DNA of 64,000 bases from Prorocentrum cordatum. Taxonomy: Eukaryota > Sar > Dinophyceae > Prorocentrales > Prorocentraceae. A model generated the notes under the pieces. That model was not told where the DNA came from. It saw only the letters and a program-made list of their open reading frames with translations, and made no database searches. The stretch lies in the NCBI GenBank assembly GCA_963575745.1, contig CAUYUJ010019892.1, forward strand, positions 75,001-139,000, written 5' to 3'. Positions 34,525-46,792 of this stretch are shown here, piece by piece (position 1 is the stretch's first letter; the number at the start of each line of letters is the position of its first letter). A program made the position numbers and the translations under genes.

Positions 34525-35737
34525 TTGGGGAGGTATCTACTTTTGGTGCGCGGCTCTGGGGTGGCGCTGCGGGGGCGAGCCCAGCCCAAGCACGCTGGCC
34601 GCCACCCCTGCGATCCGACGTCGCGAAGACTCGAAGAATAAGTTCACAAACGAGAATATCATGACCGAGCCCTGGACCCCATCTTTCGTCCCCACTTTGC
34701 GGGACGGGTCGATCTGTACGACCTATCGCACCGCGCAAAACGGCCAGCCAGCCGCACACCAGGGGTCACTCCTGCCCAGGGTCGCTCTCACGCGCAGCCG
34801 ACGCCTCCGCCGGCAGCGCTGCTCGCAGACGAGGCGCGGCGGCTGCCTCCCCAAGGCGGCGGTGTGTGACGGCCCGCGTGCCGTCGACAATTCGGGGGGG
34901 CGAAATCGGTGAGCACGGAAACATTGAGTCCCAAGACCAACTCGGCGGCGCGCCCGTGGGGGAGGTAAGCGGGGGGGCAGGTCAGGCGTTGCGCAACGGG
35001 GAGCGATAGTGGAGGGGTGAGGTGCACCTTCAGTGCGCCAAGGGTGCCCTAAGGGCGCCCCTGGGGCCGAAACGGGTCACGAATGATGCACGTTTCCTTC
35101 TTCCCCCCCACTACCGCTCCCCTATGAAGCAACGCCCAAGCATGCTTCCTCGGGAGTGGACGGGGCCTCTCATCTGAGAAGCCGTCAGTATCGATGGAAC
35201 ATAGTTCGAACTAGTCCCATAAGGGCGGACGAACTTTCTGAGAAAGCCCGCCCCCTCTGCATTCCTCCCAGGGCTCGCTGCCGACCAGCGGCAGTTCTTG
35301 CCAATCTTGGACCAGAGTCGTTGTCGGCGTCACCGCGGACGTCCATGTGAAACGAGCGTCGCATGCCCAACAGCGGCAGGTGTCGGTTTTGAATTGAGTT
35401 TGTTGTTGGACATCTTGTTTTTTTGTTTCCGTACCCACGTCGGGCCAAACAGTCGGCTCCTCTTGTCCCCGCACAGACCCCATGATGCCGCTGCGGAAAA
35501 AAAGGCAGCAGGTTGTGGCAATGTCCGGCATCTGGGGGGCCCATCCAGGCCCCACCTTCGGTGGCGCGCGAAAGGGGGGGGCAGGGTCGGGGCGGTCGCC
35601 TTTCAACAACCCCCCACCCTGGGTCTTCTCACAAGCCCGCCCCGCCCCCCGAACCCGCCCTCTTTTGCTTGCGGCCGACTCCCCCCCCCTCCGCCGACGC
35701 TTGTCGCTTGTCCTGCTGCTCTTCCTCCTGCGCTGGC
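34525..35737. other. No recognised gene (1.2 kb)
   Basis: Frames on both strands are unrelated to known domains as far as I can see. Confidence 0.5.
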
Positions 35738-35835
35738 CTCCTCCTCCTCCTCCTCCTCCTCCTCCTCCTCCTCCTCCTCCTCCTCCTCCTCCTCCTCCCC
35801 CTCCCCCTCCTCCTCCTCCCCCTCCTCATCCTCAA
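35738..35835. repeat. (CCT)n microsatellite
   Basis: About 95 bp of CCT triplets with a few C insertions. Confidence 0.95.
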
Positions 35836-36072
35836 CCTCGTCCTACCACCATGCGGATGCCGGCACGAAGCTTGTCTTGGCCATCCACCCTGATGATTCG
35901 GACCATTTGCAAGCTGCGGACCTGCTTGTCAAACATGCATGTGCCACGCTCAAGATGGCAGTTGAGATGCAAGGGGAGGCGGGCCCTCAAAATGCAGGCT
36001 TCGGAAACGCAGGCCCGCGGGCGCGCCTTCGGCGCCAGGCCCAACAATCGGACATTGAAACTTAGCTGTGAA

Positions 36073-36174
36073 ATCCGTGAGGGCTTCGCCCCCTGCCGCC
36101 GGCCCCCTCTCTCGGAGAATGGGCCATGGAAGAGCTAAGTCATGAGGCCTTGGCGCTGTCGTGAAGCAGTATCG
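36073..36174. repeat. Conserved 102-bp box, copy 2
   Basis: Same order and near-identical sequence to 28,047-28,148, followed after about 170 bp by the same 73-bp satellite. Confidence 0.85.
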
Positions 36175-36344
36175 AAACTTCATGCGAAGCCGATTCGCAG
36201 TCAACAAAACCAACTGATCACAAGAGGGGTTACCACACCTGGCGATTAGTAAGACGTGTATGGTTTACGGGCTTGGTTACCACACCTTGCGATTACAGGG
36301 CCGAGGGAGTTCTCGCAGTTTGGGTTACCACGCCTTGCGATGGA

Positions 36345-36590
36345 TGTGCGTGAAGGGTGGCACCGAATTTCAGAAATGTGCCAAATCCCCTGTGTTTTTG
36401 GACCCTGACCCCGCGGATCTGCGTGAGGGGTGGCACCGAATTTCAGAAATGTGGCAAATCCCATGTGTTTTTGGACCCTGACCCCGCGGATCTGCGTGAG
36501 GGGTGGCACCGAATTTCAGAAATGTGGCAAATCCCCTGTGTTTTTGGACCCTGACCCCGCGGATCTGCGTGAGGGGTGTCGATTTCGAGC
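36345..36590. repeat. 73-bp satellite, about 3.4 copies
   Basis: Units begin GAGGGGTGGCACCGAATTTC and are the same family as 28,905-29,810, but far more homogeneous. Flanking copies of a TTACCACACCTTGCGAT word lie at 36,230-36,340. Confidence 0.93.
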
Positions 36591-36659
36591 CCCCCCAGCA
36601 ATTCAGACAACGCGCCCAGGAGACGCTAAAAATCTTGTTTGGGCCTCCCCCCCCCTCGC

Positions 36660-36828
36660 GCGGTCAATCAACTAGTTACAGTAACCAGCAAGAAGTCAAC
36701 TAGTTACAGCAACCAGCAAGAAGCAGAACTGTAACACTGGAAACTACAAGCTACAACTGGTACAAGAAACTGCGAACCCGCGCCTACAGCCTGGTGGCCC
36801 CACAAGGGGGCCGGCGGACTTAGCTGAC
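36660..36828. repeat. Composite-module tail, copy 2
   Basis: CAACTAGTTACAG..AACCAGCAAGAAG occurs twice in tandem, then AGCCTGGTGGCCCCACAAGG and GGGCCGGCGGA as in copy 1. Confidence 0.75.
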
Positions 36829-37084
36829 TTGAACATTGACTTGGCTCGTTTCAGTCGTGAAGGCGTGCCTCGGACGCGAGTGCGCGTGCCTTGCGTGAAA
36901 CTATATGACCCCGTACGTGGAACGTAAAACCGAACCATTTAACCACTCGGGTGTCATCGTCATCATCGTCATCATGATCGCCATTATCCTAATTTTCGTC
37001 TGTAGTTGCGCGCTCATGGGGCGAGTGTGCGTGCACGTACGTTTGTGCACCTGGCAGAAAACAGGCATGCATCTGCTCCCTATG

Positions 37085-37500
37085 GGGCCACGTACCGTAC
37101 GAGGGGTGTTCCGACATGGGCATGCGGACGCATGCGGACGCTGCCACTGGGGCGTTCGGTGGAGTTCCCTATGGGGCCACGAAGCGTGTGAGGGGTGTGC
37201 CGAAATGGGCGGAGGAGGACGCATGCGGACGCGGCCACTGGGGCCTTTGGTGGAGCTCGCTATGGGGCCACGTAGGGCGCGACGGGAATGCCGAAATGGG
37301 CATGCGGTGGGCGGGGAGGACGCATGCGGACGCGGCCATTGAGGACTTGGGTGGGGCTCCCTATGGGGTCACGAACCGTGTGAGGGGTGTGCCGAATTGG
37401 GCATGCGGCAGGCTGGGGGGCGCATGGGGACGCGGCCACTGGGGCTTTCGGTGGAGCTCCTTATAGGGCCACGAAGCGTGTGAGGGGTGTGCCGAGCAGC
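37085..37500. repeat. Tandem satellite, about 75-bp unit, 5 copies
   Basis: Units contain TGGGGCCACG, GTGTGAGGGGTGTGCCGAAA, TGGGC, CGCATGCGGACGCGGCCACT and GGGGC..TGGTGGAGCTCC. Same family as 8,091-9,530, inverted at 55,140-55,940. Confidence 0.9.
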
Positions 37501-37607
37501 GGTAATGAGGGGGAGGAGGGGGACGAGGAGGGAGGGAGGAGAACGCGGGGCGCTGTGTCTTCGAAACTAGGACCCATAACCACAATATGGTTGGGAATGA
37601 TGACTGC

Positions 37608-37668
<61 letters not shown>

Positions 37669-37738
37669 CTGCTGATGCTGATGCTGATGCTGATGCTGAT
37701 GCTGCTGATGATGATGGTGGTGGTGGTGGTGATGATGT

Positions 37739-37770
<32 letters not shown>

Positions 37771-37862
37771 CTGATGATGATGATGATGATGATGATGATG
37801 GCAGGAAGAGGAGAAGGAGGAGGAGGAGGAGGAGGAGGAGGAGGAGGGGGCAGCGGGAGGAG
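37608..37862. repeat. (GAT)n then (GGA)n microsatellite
   Basis: GATGAT runs with GCT/GGT interruptions for about 190 bp, then about 55 bp of GGA. Encodes poly-Asp, poly-Met or poly-Ile; not genes. Confidence 0.95.
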
Positions 37863-37949
37863 GATGAGGAGGAGTGAGCGCGGGGACCGTCCCTTCAAAC
37901 GAGGACCCAACACCATAGGATGGTCGGGAAACATGAACTCATAATGGGC

Positions 37950-40510
37950 ATTTTTTGAGGGTGGGTGAAACTATTCCCCTGTGGTGCTGTCCAATGAAGT
38001 GTTTTCGTGCGGATTTCCAATAGGGAATCCTTGCGGGGTGCTTCCCAATGGATTCCTGTTGAGGGGCGTTCCAATCGCATGTGTTGTATCGTTTTCGAAA
38101 GCATTTCTGCTGTAGGGGCTTTCCAGTCGAATCCTTTTTGTGGTGTTGCGAAAGGATTCCCATTGTGACTGATTCCAATGGAATGCCGTTGTGGTGTCCT
38201 CCAACGGCGTATTGTTGTGAGGTTTATAAATCTAGTATGTTTGTGGTGCTTCCTCATCGATTCCAGTTGTGACGTGTTCCAATAGAATATGCTTGTGGTG
38301 TGTTGCAATGGATTTGTTGTGTGATGTTTCCATGTGGGGGTTCCGTGTGGTGCTTTCCCAAAGGAATTCTGTCGTGATGCTTTACAATCGAATCCCTTTG
38401 CAGCGGGTTCCAAAGGATTCGCACTGTCAGGATTTCCCGTAAAATCCCGTTGTGCTGTTTTCTAAAGGGTCTTTGTTGCGAGGTGTTCCAACACAATCTC
38501 TGCGTGGCGTTTTCCAGGGGAGTCCAGCCGTGAGGCTTCCAAGTAGAACTTTTTTGCAGCGCTATCCAAAGGGCTCCTGTTGTGAGTGTGAGGCTTTCCG
38601 ATTGAGTCCCTTTGTGATGTTTGCCGATGGATTCTGTTTTGTGTTGCTTTCAAGTAGGAGTTGTTTGCGGCATTTTCAAACAAGCTTTCCGATGTGAAGC
38701 TTTCCCGTAGAATCCCTCCGCGGTGCTTCCCCAAGGACACCTAGAATGACGGGCTCCAACCGAATGCCGTCGTGGTGGGCACTTTCCAAAGGATTACGGC
38801 TTTCCAGCGGAATTTCTGCGTGGTGTTTTCCAATGGATTCCGCTTGTGAGGCTTTCCAATCGAATATGTTTGCATTTGTTGTCCAAAGGATTTCTTTCGT
38901 GCTGCTTTCAAATAGACTCCCCTTGTGGTGCTTACCGAACGATTCCTGTCGTGATGTTTTCCCATAGGAACCGTTTGCGGCGCGTTCCAAGTAGATTTCC
39001 TTCAGGATTCCGTTGTGGCGCGTTCCAAAGGATCTTCGTTGCGAGGTGTTTCCATCGAATCCCGGTGTGGTGTTTTCCAAAGGAGTCTTGTCGTGAGGTT
39101 TTCCCATCGAATCCTTCTGCGGCGCAACCTAAATGATTCATGTTGCGAGGCTTCCTGGTTGAATCCTTTTTGTTGTACTTTCCGATGGACTATTGTTTCG
39201 TGCGGCCTCCCAAAAGGAACCCTCCGTGGTTGTTTCAACAAGGTTATCTGGCGCGAGGCTTTCCCATGGAATACCTCTGTGGTGCTTTCCGATGAGTTCC
39301 TTCCCGTGCGGCGTCCCAACAAGGGCCCCTCAGTGGTGCATTCCCATTCAAAAAATCCTTGTATTGTGTTTTCCAAAGGATCCCTTTTTTTCTGTGGTAC
39401 TTTCCAACAGGAGCCCGTCGTAGCGTTTTCCATGAGATTCACCTCGTGGTGTTTTCCAGCAGGAGCCCTTCGTGGTGTTTTCCAAGGGAATTCTCTTGTG
39501 AGGCTTACCAATACACTCCTTGTGCGGCTTGTTTCCACAGGACTCCTGTTGCGAGGTGCTCCGACCGAATCCATGTTGTTGCGCTGTTCATAGGATCTCA
39601 ATTGCGAGGCCGTCCGAAAAATCGTGCTAGGTTGTTTTGCCAAAATGGTTCCAGTTGTGCGTTCCCACCGAATCCTTCTGTGGTGATTTCCAAAGTATTC
39701 CAACGATGATTTTTTTAACGAAATGCGTGTTGCTAGGCAGCGCTGTACAAATCATCCTTGTCGTGGGCCATACAACGAAATTCCTGTGTAGCATTTCGCA
39801 CAGCGTTCCAAGCCCGAGGCTGGCCAATTGCATATTTTATGTAGTCCAAAAGTGTCCTCGTGTGATGTTTCCCAACAGAAGCCCTCAGCAATGCTTTCTA
39901 AATGGTTTCGTTCACTACGCTTTTCAGCATGATCATTGATTTAATGATTCCGAGCGGATTCCTGTTGCGAGTCCATAGAAACCATGTGAGGTGGTTTCCG
40001 GAGGTTTCCTGTTGCAGGCGCTCCAGTACAACCTTGTGTTGTGTTGTTCAGAGGATATTTGTTGTGAAGCCGTCCGATACAGTCGTGTGGTTTCTTTTCC
40101 ACGGGAAGCCAAGTGTAAAGGTTCCCAACAGAGTCCCTCCGAAGCGTTTTCCAAAGGATTCCAATTTCGATAATGTCTAGCAGAATGTGTTTGCAGCGTT
40201 TTCTCATGGACCCCTGCTGTCAGGTCATCCACTGGACTCAATGCGTAGCAATACGCACGGAATTCCGAAAGCGAGGTTTTTCCATCGAATCCCCTTGCGG
40301 AGCTGTCCAACGGATTCCTCATGTGAGGCTATCAATAGAATCTCTTCGTAGCGTTTCTCAAAGGATTTGTCTTGTGATGTTTTTCCATAGAAACCCCTAG
40401 CAGTGCTGTGCAAATGGCTCCGATGATGAGGTTTTCCCACATAATCCCTTCGTAATGATTCCCAGCGGATTCCTGTTGCGAGGACAGAGAATATCGATGC
40501 TTCATTTTCC
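37950..40510. repeat. 2.5-kb degenerate satellite, about 38-bp unit
   Basis: The words TTTCCAA(A/T), GGATTCC, TTGTGAGGC, TTTCCAATCGAATCC and TTGTGGTG alternate throughout at about 37-39 bp. Individual units are heavily diverged but the rhythm persists from about 37,970 to 40,490. The many Phe/Ser/Cys-rich and His/Asn-rich frames on both strands are by-products. Confidence 0.85.
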
Positions 40511-40564
40511 ACTAGGATTTGCTTGCGATGCTGAAGGGAGGAGATGCGTATAATGTGTATGAGC

Positions 40565-40592
40565 GAGAGAGAGAGAGAGAGAGAGAGAGAGG
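40565..40592. repeat. (GA)n dinucleotide tract
   Basis: About 14 GA units at the right edge of the 38-bp satellite. Confidence 0.9.
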
Positions 40593-42267
40593 CAAAGGGA
40601 GAAAGCGAGAGAGGAAATAGAAGGATAATGATGAAGACAAGGCTGAAAGCTCGTAAAAACTACTCTGGCACACCGAGGGGCTCTACAATCCCCTGGCCTC
40701 CTCCCTGAGATTGCCGCGGCGCTTGGTCTCCCTGCGATCCAGTGATCTTCACTGGTATACACCAATCAGATGCTCGATCAGAAGTTCGCGGGATCTGTGA
40801 GTGTCGCCGCTTTGGTTCTGGAAAGTTGCCTGCGCGTCACAGGCATCCGATTATGTTTTTTCTTTGGTGTTGTTTTTGTGCGCCTCTTTCCGCGCTGCTC
40901 TTTTGCGTCGCTGCGGCGGCCAGCCTCCTTCGAGTACAGGTTCCTCAGCTGCTGTTGCTACCGTCGCATTGTTGGAACGCCGCTCTCGTCACCATCATCA
41001 TCAGCATCATCATCAGCATCATCATCATCATCATCCTCATCATCAGCATCACCATCATCACCATCACCAAACATTCTACCGCTCTTATCCACGTTGTCAT
41101 CTTCCTCCCCCCCCACGTCCTCGTCCTCGCCCTGGTCTTCGCCAGCTGCCGCGACCGCGCCCTCCTCGTGCCAAAACTGCTCTGGGGTCGCTACCCCCCC
41201 CCCCCTTTTCGCTCCACGCCAGGCCAGCAACGCTGGCTGCTTCTCGGCGCTGCCCGGCCTCTTGTCCCGCCGCCCGGGGAAAGCGCGCGCGCGCGCGCCG
41301 GCCCTGCGGGCGGAACCGACGACGACTTCCTGCAGCCACGACGTCCACCGCCACGACAACGCCGACGACGGTCACGACGACCGCGACGACGACGACGACG
41401 ACCACGACCACGACCACGATCACGACGGCGGCGACGACCACCACGGTGATAGCCAAGCCCGTGGCAGCGACTACGATGGCCGAAAACGTCCGAAGTTTGT
41501 ATTGTAATCCTCAAGCGTCGGGCTTCGATCCTTCTCAAGGGATGGGAGGAGGAGGATTATTCAGCGAAGAAAAAAATGTGAAGGATACCCAAGAGAGCCT
41601 TCGGCGCTGAGCTCTTGGAACGGCAGCATTTCCGACCGTTTCGACGCGTGCATGCGGCTTCTGCACGGTGCATCGATATCGTCGTCCGCAACGCGTGCCG
41701 GCTTCTGCACGAGGCATCGATGTCGTCGTTGTATTAGTTGTAGTCGTCGCCGTCGCCATCGCCGTCGTCATCGTCATCGTTATCATCATCGTCATCCGTT
41801 CGTCGTCCTCCCCACCCCCGCGCGCGCGGAGGGGAAAGAGGAAGGATGTGAAGGAGGGCCGTACACATTTTTTGACGAAAAATATGGACCGCAAGTGCTT
41901 CCTTGTTTTGGGTGGCCCTCCCGCGCGTCTGCAGGCCCCGTGGCTGTCAGCAGCCAGAACCACACGCGACGAGAGGCCGGTTCCAGGGAAGGGGTCGAGA
42001 GTTCCAGGGGATGGGGTCTCGAGCCATTTTCTGTTCGTATGAGACGAGTGTTGGCTTCTGCACGTGGAAGCGTCGCCGCGTGGTCGCCACGTCTTCGCTG
42101 CCGTCGGTCGTCGTTTCGCCGCGTCGTCTCCGCCGTCGGTCGTCGGGGGCAGCCGCGCCCGCGCCACGGCGGCTGGTGCAGGAGGAGGGAGGAGGCAGGA
42201 AAGAAGGAGTGAAAGAACGGACGATGGCAACAAAGATGAGAAGTGGGGATTTGGAGATATGTTGTGT
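40593..42267. other. No recognised gene; (ATC)n and (ACG)n tracts
   Basis: (ATC)n-like at 40,990-41,070 and (GACGAC)n at 41,320-41,440 make Ser-, His-, Thr- and Asp-rich frames. GATCCTCCTCCT-type words and a GTCGTC tract (41,730-41,800) continue the pattern. No domain seen. Confidence 0.6.
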
Positions 42268-42330
42268 GAGGTGGAGAAGGAGGAGGAGGAGGAGGAGGAG
42301 GAGGAGGAGGAGGAGGAGGAGGAGGAGGGG
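42268..42330. repeat. (GGA)n microsatellite
   Basis: Pure GGA triplets for about 60 bp. Confidence 0.95.
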
Positions 42331-42435
42331 CAGCCGCGCCCGCGCCGCGGCGGCCGGTGCAGGAGGAGGCTGCGCGGCGCGGAGCGCCGAGCGCTGGCCG
42401 CCGCGTGCGCCGCCGCCCGCCGCTGCCGCGCCGTC

Positions 42436-42535
42436 CCTGCTCTCCTCCTCTCCTCCTCCTCCTCCTCCTTCTCCTCCTCCTCCTCCTCCTCCTCTTTCTC
42501 CCCTTCTTCCTCATCCTCCTCGTCCCCCTCCACCC
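42436..42535. repeat. (CTC)n microsatellite
   Basis: CTC triplets with a few TTC; together with 42,268-42,330 it forms a GGA/CTC inverted pair. Confidence 0.9.
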
Positions 42536-42564
42536 CAAGATGGTTCCAGGAGGCCGAGCAGGGC

Positions 42565-42720
42565 TCAAGATAGCCTCCTGCAGACATCCGAGAGGCCTCA
42601 AGATAGCCTCAAGATGACCCAATATAGCTGAGCATGGCTAAAGATAGCCTCCGACAGCCTCGAGCTGAGCAGTCTCAACATAGCCTCCAAGAGGCATCAA
42701 GAAAGCCTCCGATCGTGTCT
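42565..42720. repeat. Short CAAGATAGCCTCC tandem words
   Basis: CTCAAGATAGCCTC-like words recur about eight times at irregular spacing. Confidence 0.7.
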
Positions 42721-44830
42721 GGATGGGCTGGTGAGGATTCACGAAATGTCCAGAATTCCGAGACGGACCCGGCCGTGGCGACGAGAAGCTTCCCCGATGC
42801 CCGATGAGGGCGATCAGAAATGCCCAAACCTTTCGAGCCTCGAAGTTCGAAGGGTGGAGCCTGGGCGGAGCTATTTGCAGAGTAGAACGGCGCGGCGGCC
42901 CCTCGGGCGAGGCCTCGACGCGGCCCCTCGGCGAGGTCCCTCGGCGAAGGCCATGTTAGGGGCTCTCTTGGGGTCCCCGTGGGGCCTCTTTGAGAGCGCT
43001 TTGTGGGCCCTCTTGGGGCTCATTGGAGGGGTCTGGGAGGCCTCTTGGGCCGCATGACTCAAATAGAGGGGGAGGTCTTAATTTGGCTCCCCCCCTCGGA
43101 GGCTCAACAATGGCGTCTTGGAGCGCTCTTGGGGTCCGCTTGGGCCCCTCTTGGGCCTCTTTCGGGCCGTATCGGGGCCATCTTGAGGCCTCCAAAGCGC
43201 ATCGGAAGCGAAACAGCGAGAAGGCCAACACCATTGATGTTCTTACAGGTGTCGGAACCATGTTGGCCTCGTGAGGGGGGTCCTCGGAGGGCTCGGCAGG
43301 CACTGGAAACCGTCTTGGGGCCACCTTGAGGTCTTTTGAATGTGCGTCGGAGGCTACCTTGAGCCATCTTGAGATGTCTTGACCCATCTTGGAGACCACT
43401 TTGGACTTGCGGAGGCGCTCTTGGAGCCATCTTGGACAAACGAGCACCCTCTGACACCTTGCCCCCCCCTTCCACGCCCAGGGTAGGGGATAGGGGGCGG
43501 CCCGCCCGCAAGTTATCTCGCTCACTCCCACCCGCACTCCCAACACATATGTAGCACCCCGGCCTCAGCACGTCAGCGGTCGTCTATGGGTGGGCAGCTT
43601 CTGGGAAGGAAAACAGACCCCCATGTGCGCGATGGGGCGAGGTGCGCCACGCGTGCCAGGCGCTCCAGGTGCGCCGAGCGCCCCTGGGGCCCAAGCGTGC
43701 CAGGCACGCCTCGCGCGCCAGCCCCCCACGTGCGCCATGTGTGCCGCGTGGTCCAGCCGCGCCAGGTCCGCCACGCACGTGACAGCACACATCGGGAAGC
43801 ATGTCGGTTCACACCATCCTTGTCGAAAACCAATGCACAATCGCGGCGAGAAGACCATGATGGTGTCTGGTGGTCCTGCATACAGCAGGCAATATGCCAG
43901 CAACCCCGCGGCCCTTTTCAAACACCAGTGGACAGTGATCGCGGGGTGGCCGCGCATGATCGAGAGTTGGCTGCGAAGTGCACGTTGTAATGTTTTTTGG
44001 TAGGGATGGTGGCCCTGCGCAAAGCATGCAAGATAAGAGCGCCCCGGTCGTCCCAGACATAAAACTGCAAAGCTCTCGCCGGGGCCATGAACATGACCCA
44101 AGATGTTGACCAAGAGTGTGCTTCGTACTGTTCTCAACGGGGATGGGAGGCGTCCGCATTGGTCCTGGTTGACTGCCGGTTGCCTGGGGGAGGGGGTGTT
44201 CATTAACAGGGAACATTGGCAAACCCCTACCCCGAGAAGGGCCACGTTCGTTAAACCACCTACGCCCAAAGGGCTGGTAGGATTCTGGTGAGCGGGCCCC
44301 AGAGCCGGTCATGGCCCTGAGAGGAGGACGACGGCGGCAGCGGCGATGGTGGGGAGGAGGACGACGGCGGGGACGATGGCGGCGGTGGGGATGGTCTACC
44401 TGCTCCTCCCTCCTCGTTCCCTCCTGTCCTTCGTCTCTCCCTCCCCAATCACATCTGGCTGCCCCTCCCCAGCTCCTCCTCTTCCTGTCCTCGCCGTCAC
44501 CTCCATCCTCCTTGTGTTGCTCCCGGTCCTCCTTCTCTTCGTCATCCACCTCCTTTTCCTCGTCCTCCTCCTCATCCTCATCATCATCCCATTTTTCCTT
44601 TTCAACTTCATCAACATCTTAGACTTATGTAGGCCATGTCCCCCATTGCCTCCTCCCCTCCGACCCTTCCGCCACCTCCTCATCCTCGTCCTCTTCATAT
44701 GTTTCATGTCTTTTTCCTCCTCTCCCCATTCCCTCCGTAGCCGCATTTTGCTCAAGGATTGGCAGTCCCTGTTCTGTTGGGTCGGGCGCGCAGATAATCG
44801 TTGTCGCCAAATATCGGCAGGAGGACCGCG
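42721..44830. other. No recognised gene (2.1 kb)
   Basis: 43,000-43,440 has CTTGGGGTC/TCTTGGAGCC-type degenerate repeats. 43,600-43,790 is GCGCCA/GTGCGCC-rich. The rest has short frames only. Confidence 0.55.
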
Positions 44831-45230
44831 AAGTTCTTAGAGTGTTTGGGCATCGCCTTCCACGCCAACCGCCACATCAACACTGCGAAGGCGACGACAT
44901 TCTGTTTCAAACTCCTACTGTACCTCGGTGCTCTCCACGGCGTGACCGGCCGCACGATAGACAGCACTTACGACAAGCACGCCAGCGCACACACCAACGA
45001 GGACAGCACCTACGACACCGAGGCTAGCGCGACTTACCTGCCGGACAGCACATCAGACAAGGAGGACAGCGCCAACGAAGACGAGGACAGCACCTACGGC
45101 ACCAAGGACGACAGCTAAGACAAGGAACAGAGCGCTTACGTCACCGAGGCAAGTACCTTCGAACCACTTTTCAGTTCCACCTCCATGGTCCGCTCCCTGG
45201 ACACCGAGGCCAGCGCCTTTAACTCAGAGG
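44831..45230 (+). other. Acidic-repeat ORF region, uncertain
   Basis: A frame of about 95 codons ending at 45,118 contains a degenerate repeat of about 11 residues (EDSTYDTEASA, then PDSTSDKEDSA and EDSTYGTKDDS), and the 30-odd-bp nucleotide repeat carries on past the stop to about 45,230. This could be the end of an acidic repeat protein or just a minisatellite. No domain recognised. Confidence 0.3.
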
Positions 45231-46424
45231 ACCGCGCTTTTGGCAAGGAGGACGCCTGCTACGACAATTAGGACAAGCTTGTTTCGACAGTGCGCGAGGA
45301 GTTCTACATTGGAGACGGCGTCGTTGCCGCCTGATGCCCAACTTCGCATCCTGAGTAAGCCATCGCAGCTTCTTCCCGAGGCGTTCGATCTCATGGTGGG
45401 TGGGGGGACCAAGAGCTTTCACAGACTTCGAGCAGCTTGTGATTTGCTTCGTCAGTCTTGCGTGGATATATCCGGTTGCGCTGCCGAGCTTGCTGGCTCG
45501 GCGCGCCCGCTCAAAAGTTTAAGAGCTCTTACGCGGTGATGCGAATATTTGGGAAACGAGCACGCCCTTGCATGCGTTCACAATTAATTCGTGCACGAGA
45601 TCCTGCGCTGACAGTCATTGCTGTTTTCGACACCACTGCCGACGCAGGCTTCGAGTACTACGAGCTGCTCTTCGACGGCGGTGCACTTGTGTATCCACAC
45701 GTTCTGGATGGCCACCCTGAGAAGTGTTAGGCCTCTTCTGCTGCCGATTCCCTCCTCCTCCCCCTCGAGCTTGCGAGCCACGACGCTGTATGTTGTTTCA
45801 GTGTGGATCTTCGGGCACTGGAGTAGTCTGCCATCGCATTGTGTATAGTGTAACGGGCACTACGTGAAGTATGGAACGCTCAAAGCTATAATGGTGTTGT
45901 TTAGTTGTATTGTGTACCAACGGGCGCAACTCATGGGCTAATCGTCCAAGCATGTTCCTCAGGGACCGCCCGTGCGGACCCCCGGTTCCGCGTGGACGCG
46001 AGCGGCACAATGCTCTGGCGAAGTGTCTGGAACGTGAACCCGTGGACACTTCCGGTTATTGCTGGAGACCTCGGAATTCTGGCAGCCCCCGCGAGGTTCG
46101 GAAAGCGGCTCAGGCCGGCCGTTTTCTAGCCCTCCCCCCGATGCGAGTTCCGTCCCGTCCCCCTTCTTCCCACCTCCCGCGGCCTCATTCTCTCTCGCCC
46201 GTCGTCTCCCCCCCCGCCATTGCCCACTTAATCACCGCGCGCGGGAACGCGCGCGGAGAGGGGAGGCGGTCAGGCGGGCCGGGAGTGAGGGTGGGCAGAG
46301 GGGGAGACGAGAGGAGGCGGAGCATGGGGGGGATGAGAAGCAGGAAAATGGTGATGTGAAGTATCATCGCGACGGAGGCGGAGGCGGAGGCGGCGAGAGG
46401 AGGAGTCGGAGGCGGCGAGAGGAG
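45231..46424. other. No confident gene (1.2 kb)
   Basis: A 90-codon frame ending at 45,730 has an ordered look (VIAVFDTTADAGFEYYELLF) but no recognisable domain and no clear start. A perfect 9-bp GC hairpin lies at 46,235-46,256. Confidence 0.45.
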
Positions 46425-46510
46425 GAGGAGGAGGAGGAGGAGGAGGAGGAGGAGGAGGAGGGAGGAGGAGGAGGAGGAGGAGGAGGAGGCGGAGGAGGCG
46501 GACACGAGGA
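46425..46510. repeat. (GGA)n microsatellite
   Basis: GGA/GGC triplets for about 85 bp, preceded by GGAGGC units from 46,370. Confidence 0.95.
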
Positions 46511-46792
46511 CAGAGGAGGGGGAGGACGCCCGCCCCTCCCCCCCTGCCCGCACCGCACGGCAGGAGACTTGCCCCCCCGCCGTCTGTGGCAGCCCAGGCG
46601 CCGCCGCCCCCGCACCCGCGGAGCCCGCCGGAGGGCGGCGGGCCCGCGCGGGGCCCTCGAGCAGACGCGGGAGGGGCCTTTCGCCAGAGTGATCTTCCGT
46701 GCGGGCCCAGCGGGGTCCCCCGTGACGCCGCGCACCGGAGGCCGCTCGTGCCCCGGGCCACTCTTGCGTGCAGCCGACCTCGCGTTTACCTA

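Noticed and set aside
30435-34641. Very long His/Thr-, Ala/His- and Cys/Val-rich open frames on both strands across the GT tract
   Set aside because: They exist because GT/GC alternating repeats lack stop codons; composition is pure repeat translation and several frames are open at once.
35629-35835. Poly-Arg/Pro/Ser frames at GGA/CTC microsatellites (also 2.2, 6.6, 42.3, 46.4, 47.3, 48.1 and 53.1 kb)
   Set aside because: Low-complexity translations of triplet repeats with no flanking domain.
37587-37877. Poly-Asp frame
   Set aside because: Direct translation of (GAT)n; no conserved flank.
40801-41610. Thr-rich frame ending in an ordered-looking tail
   Set aside because: The Thr run is (ACG)n translation and the tail has no recognisable motif or start.
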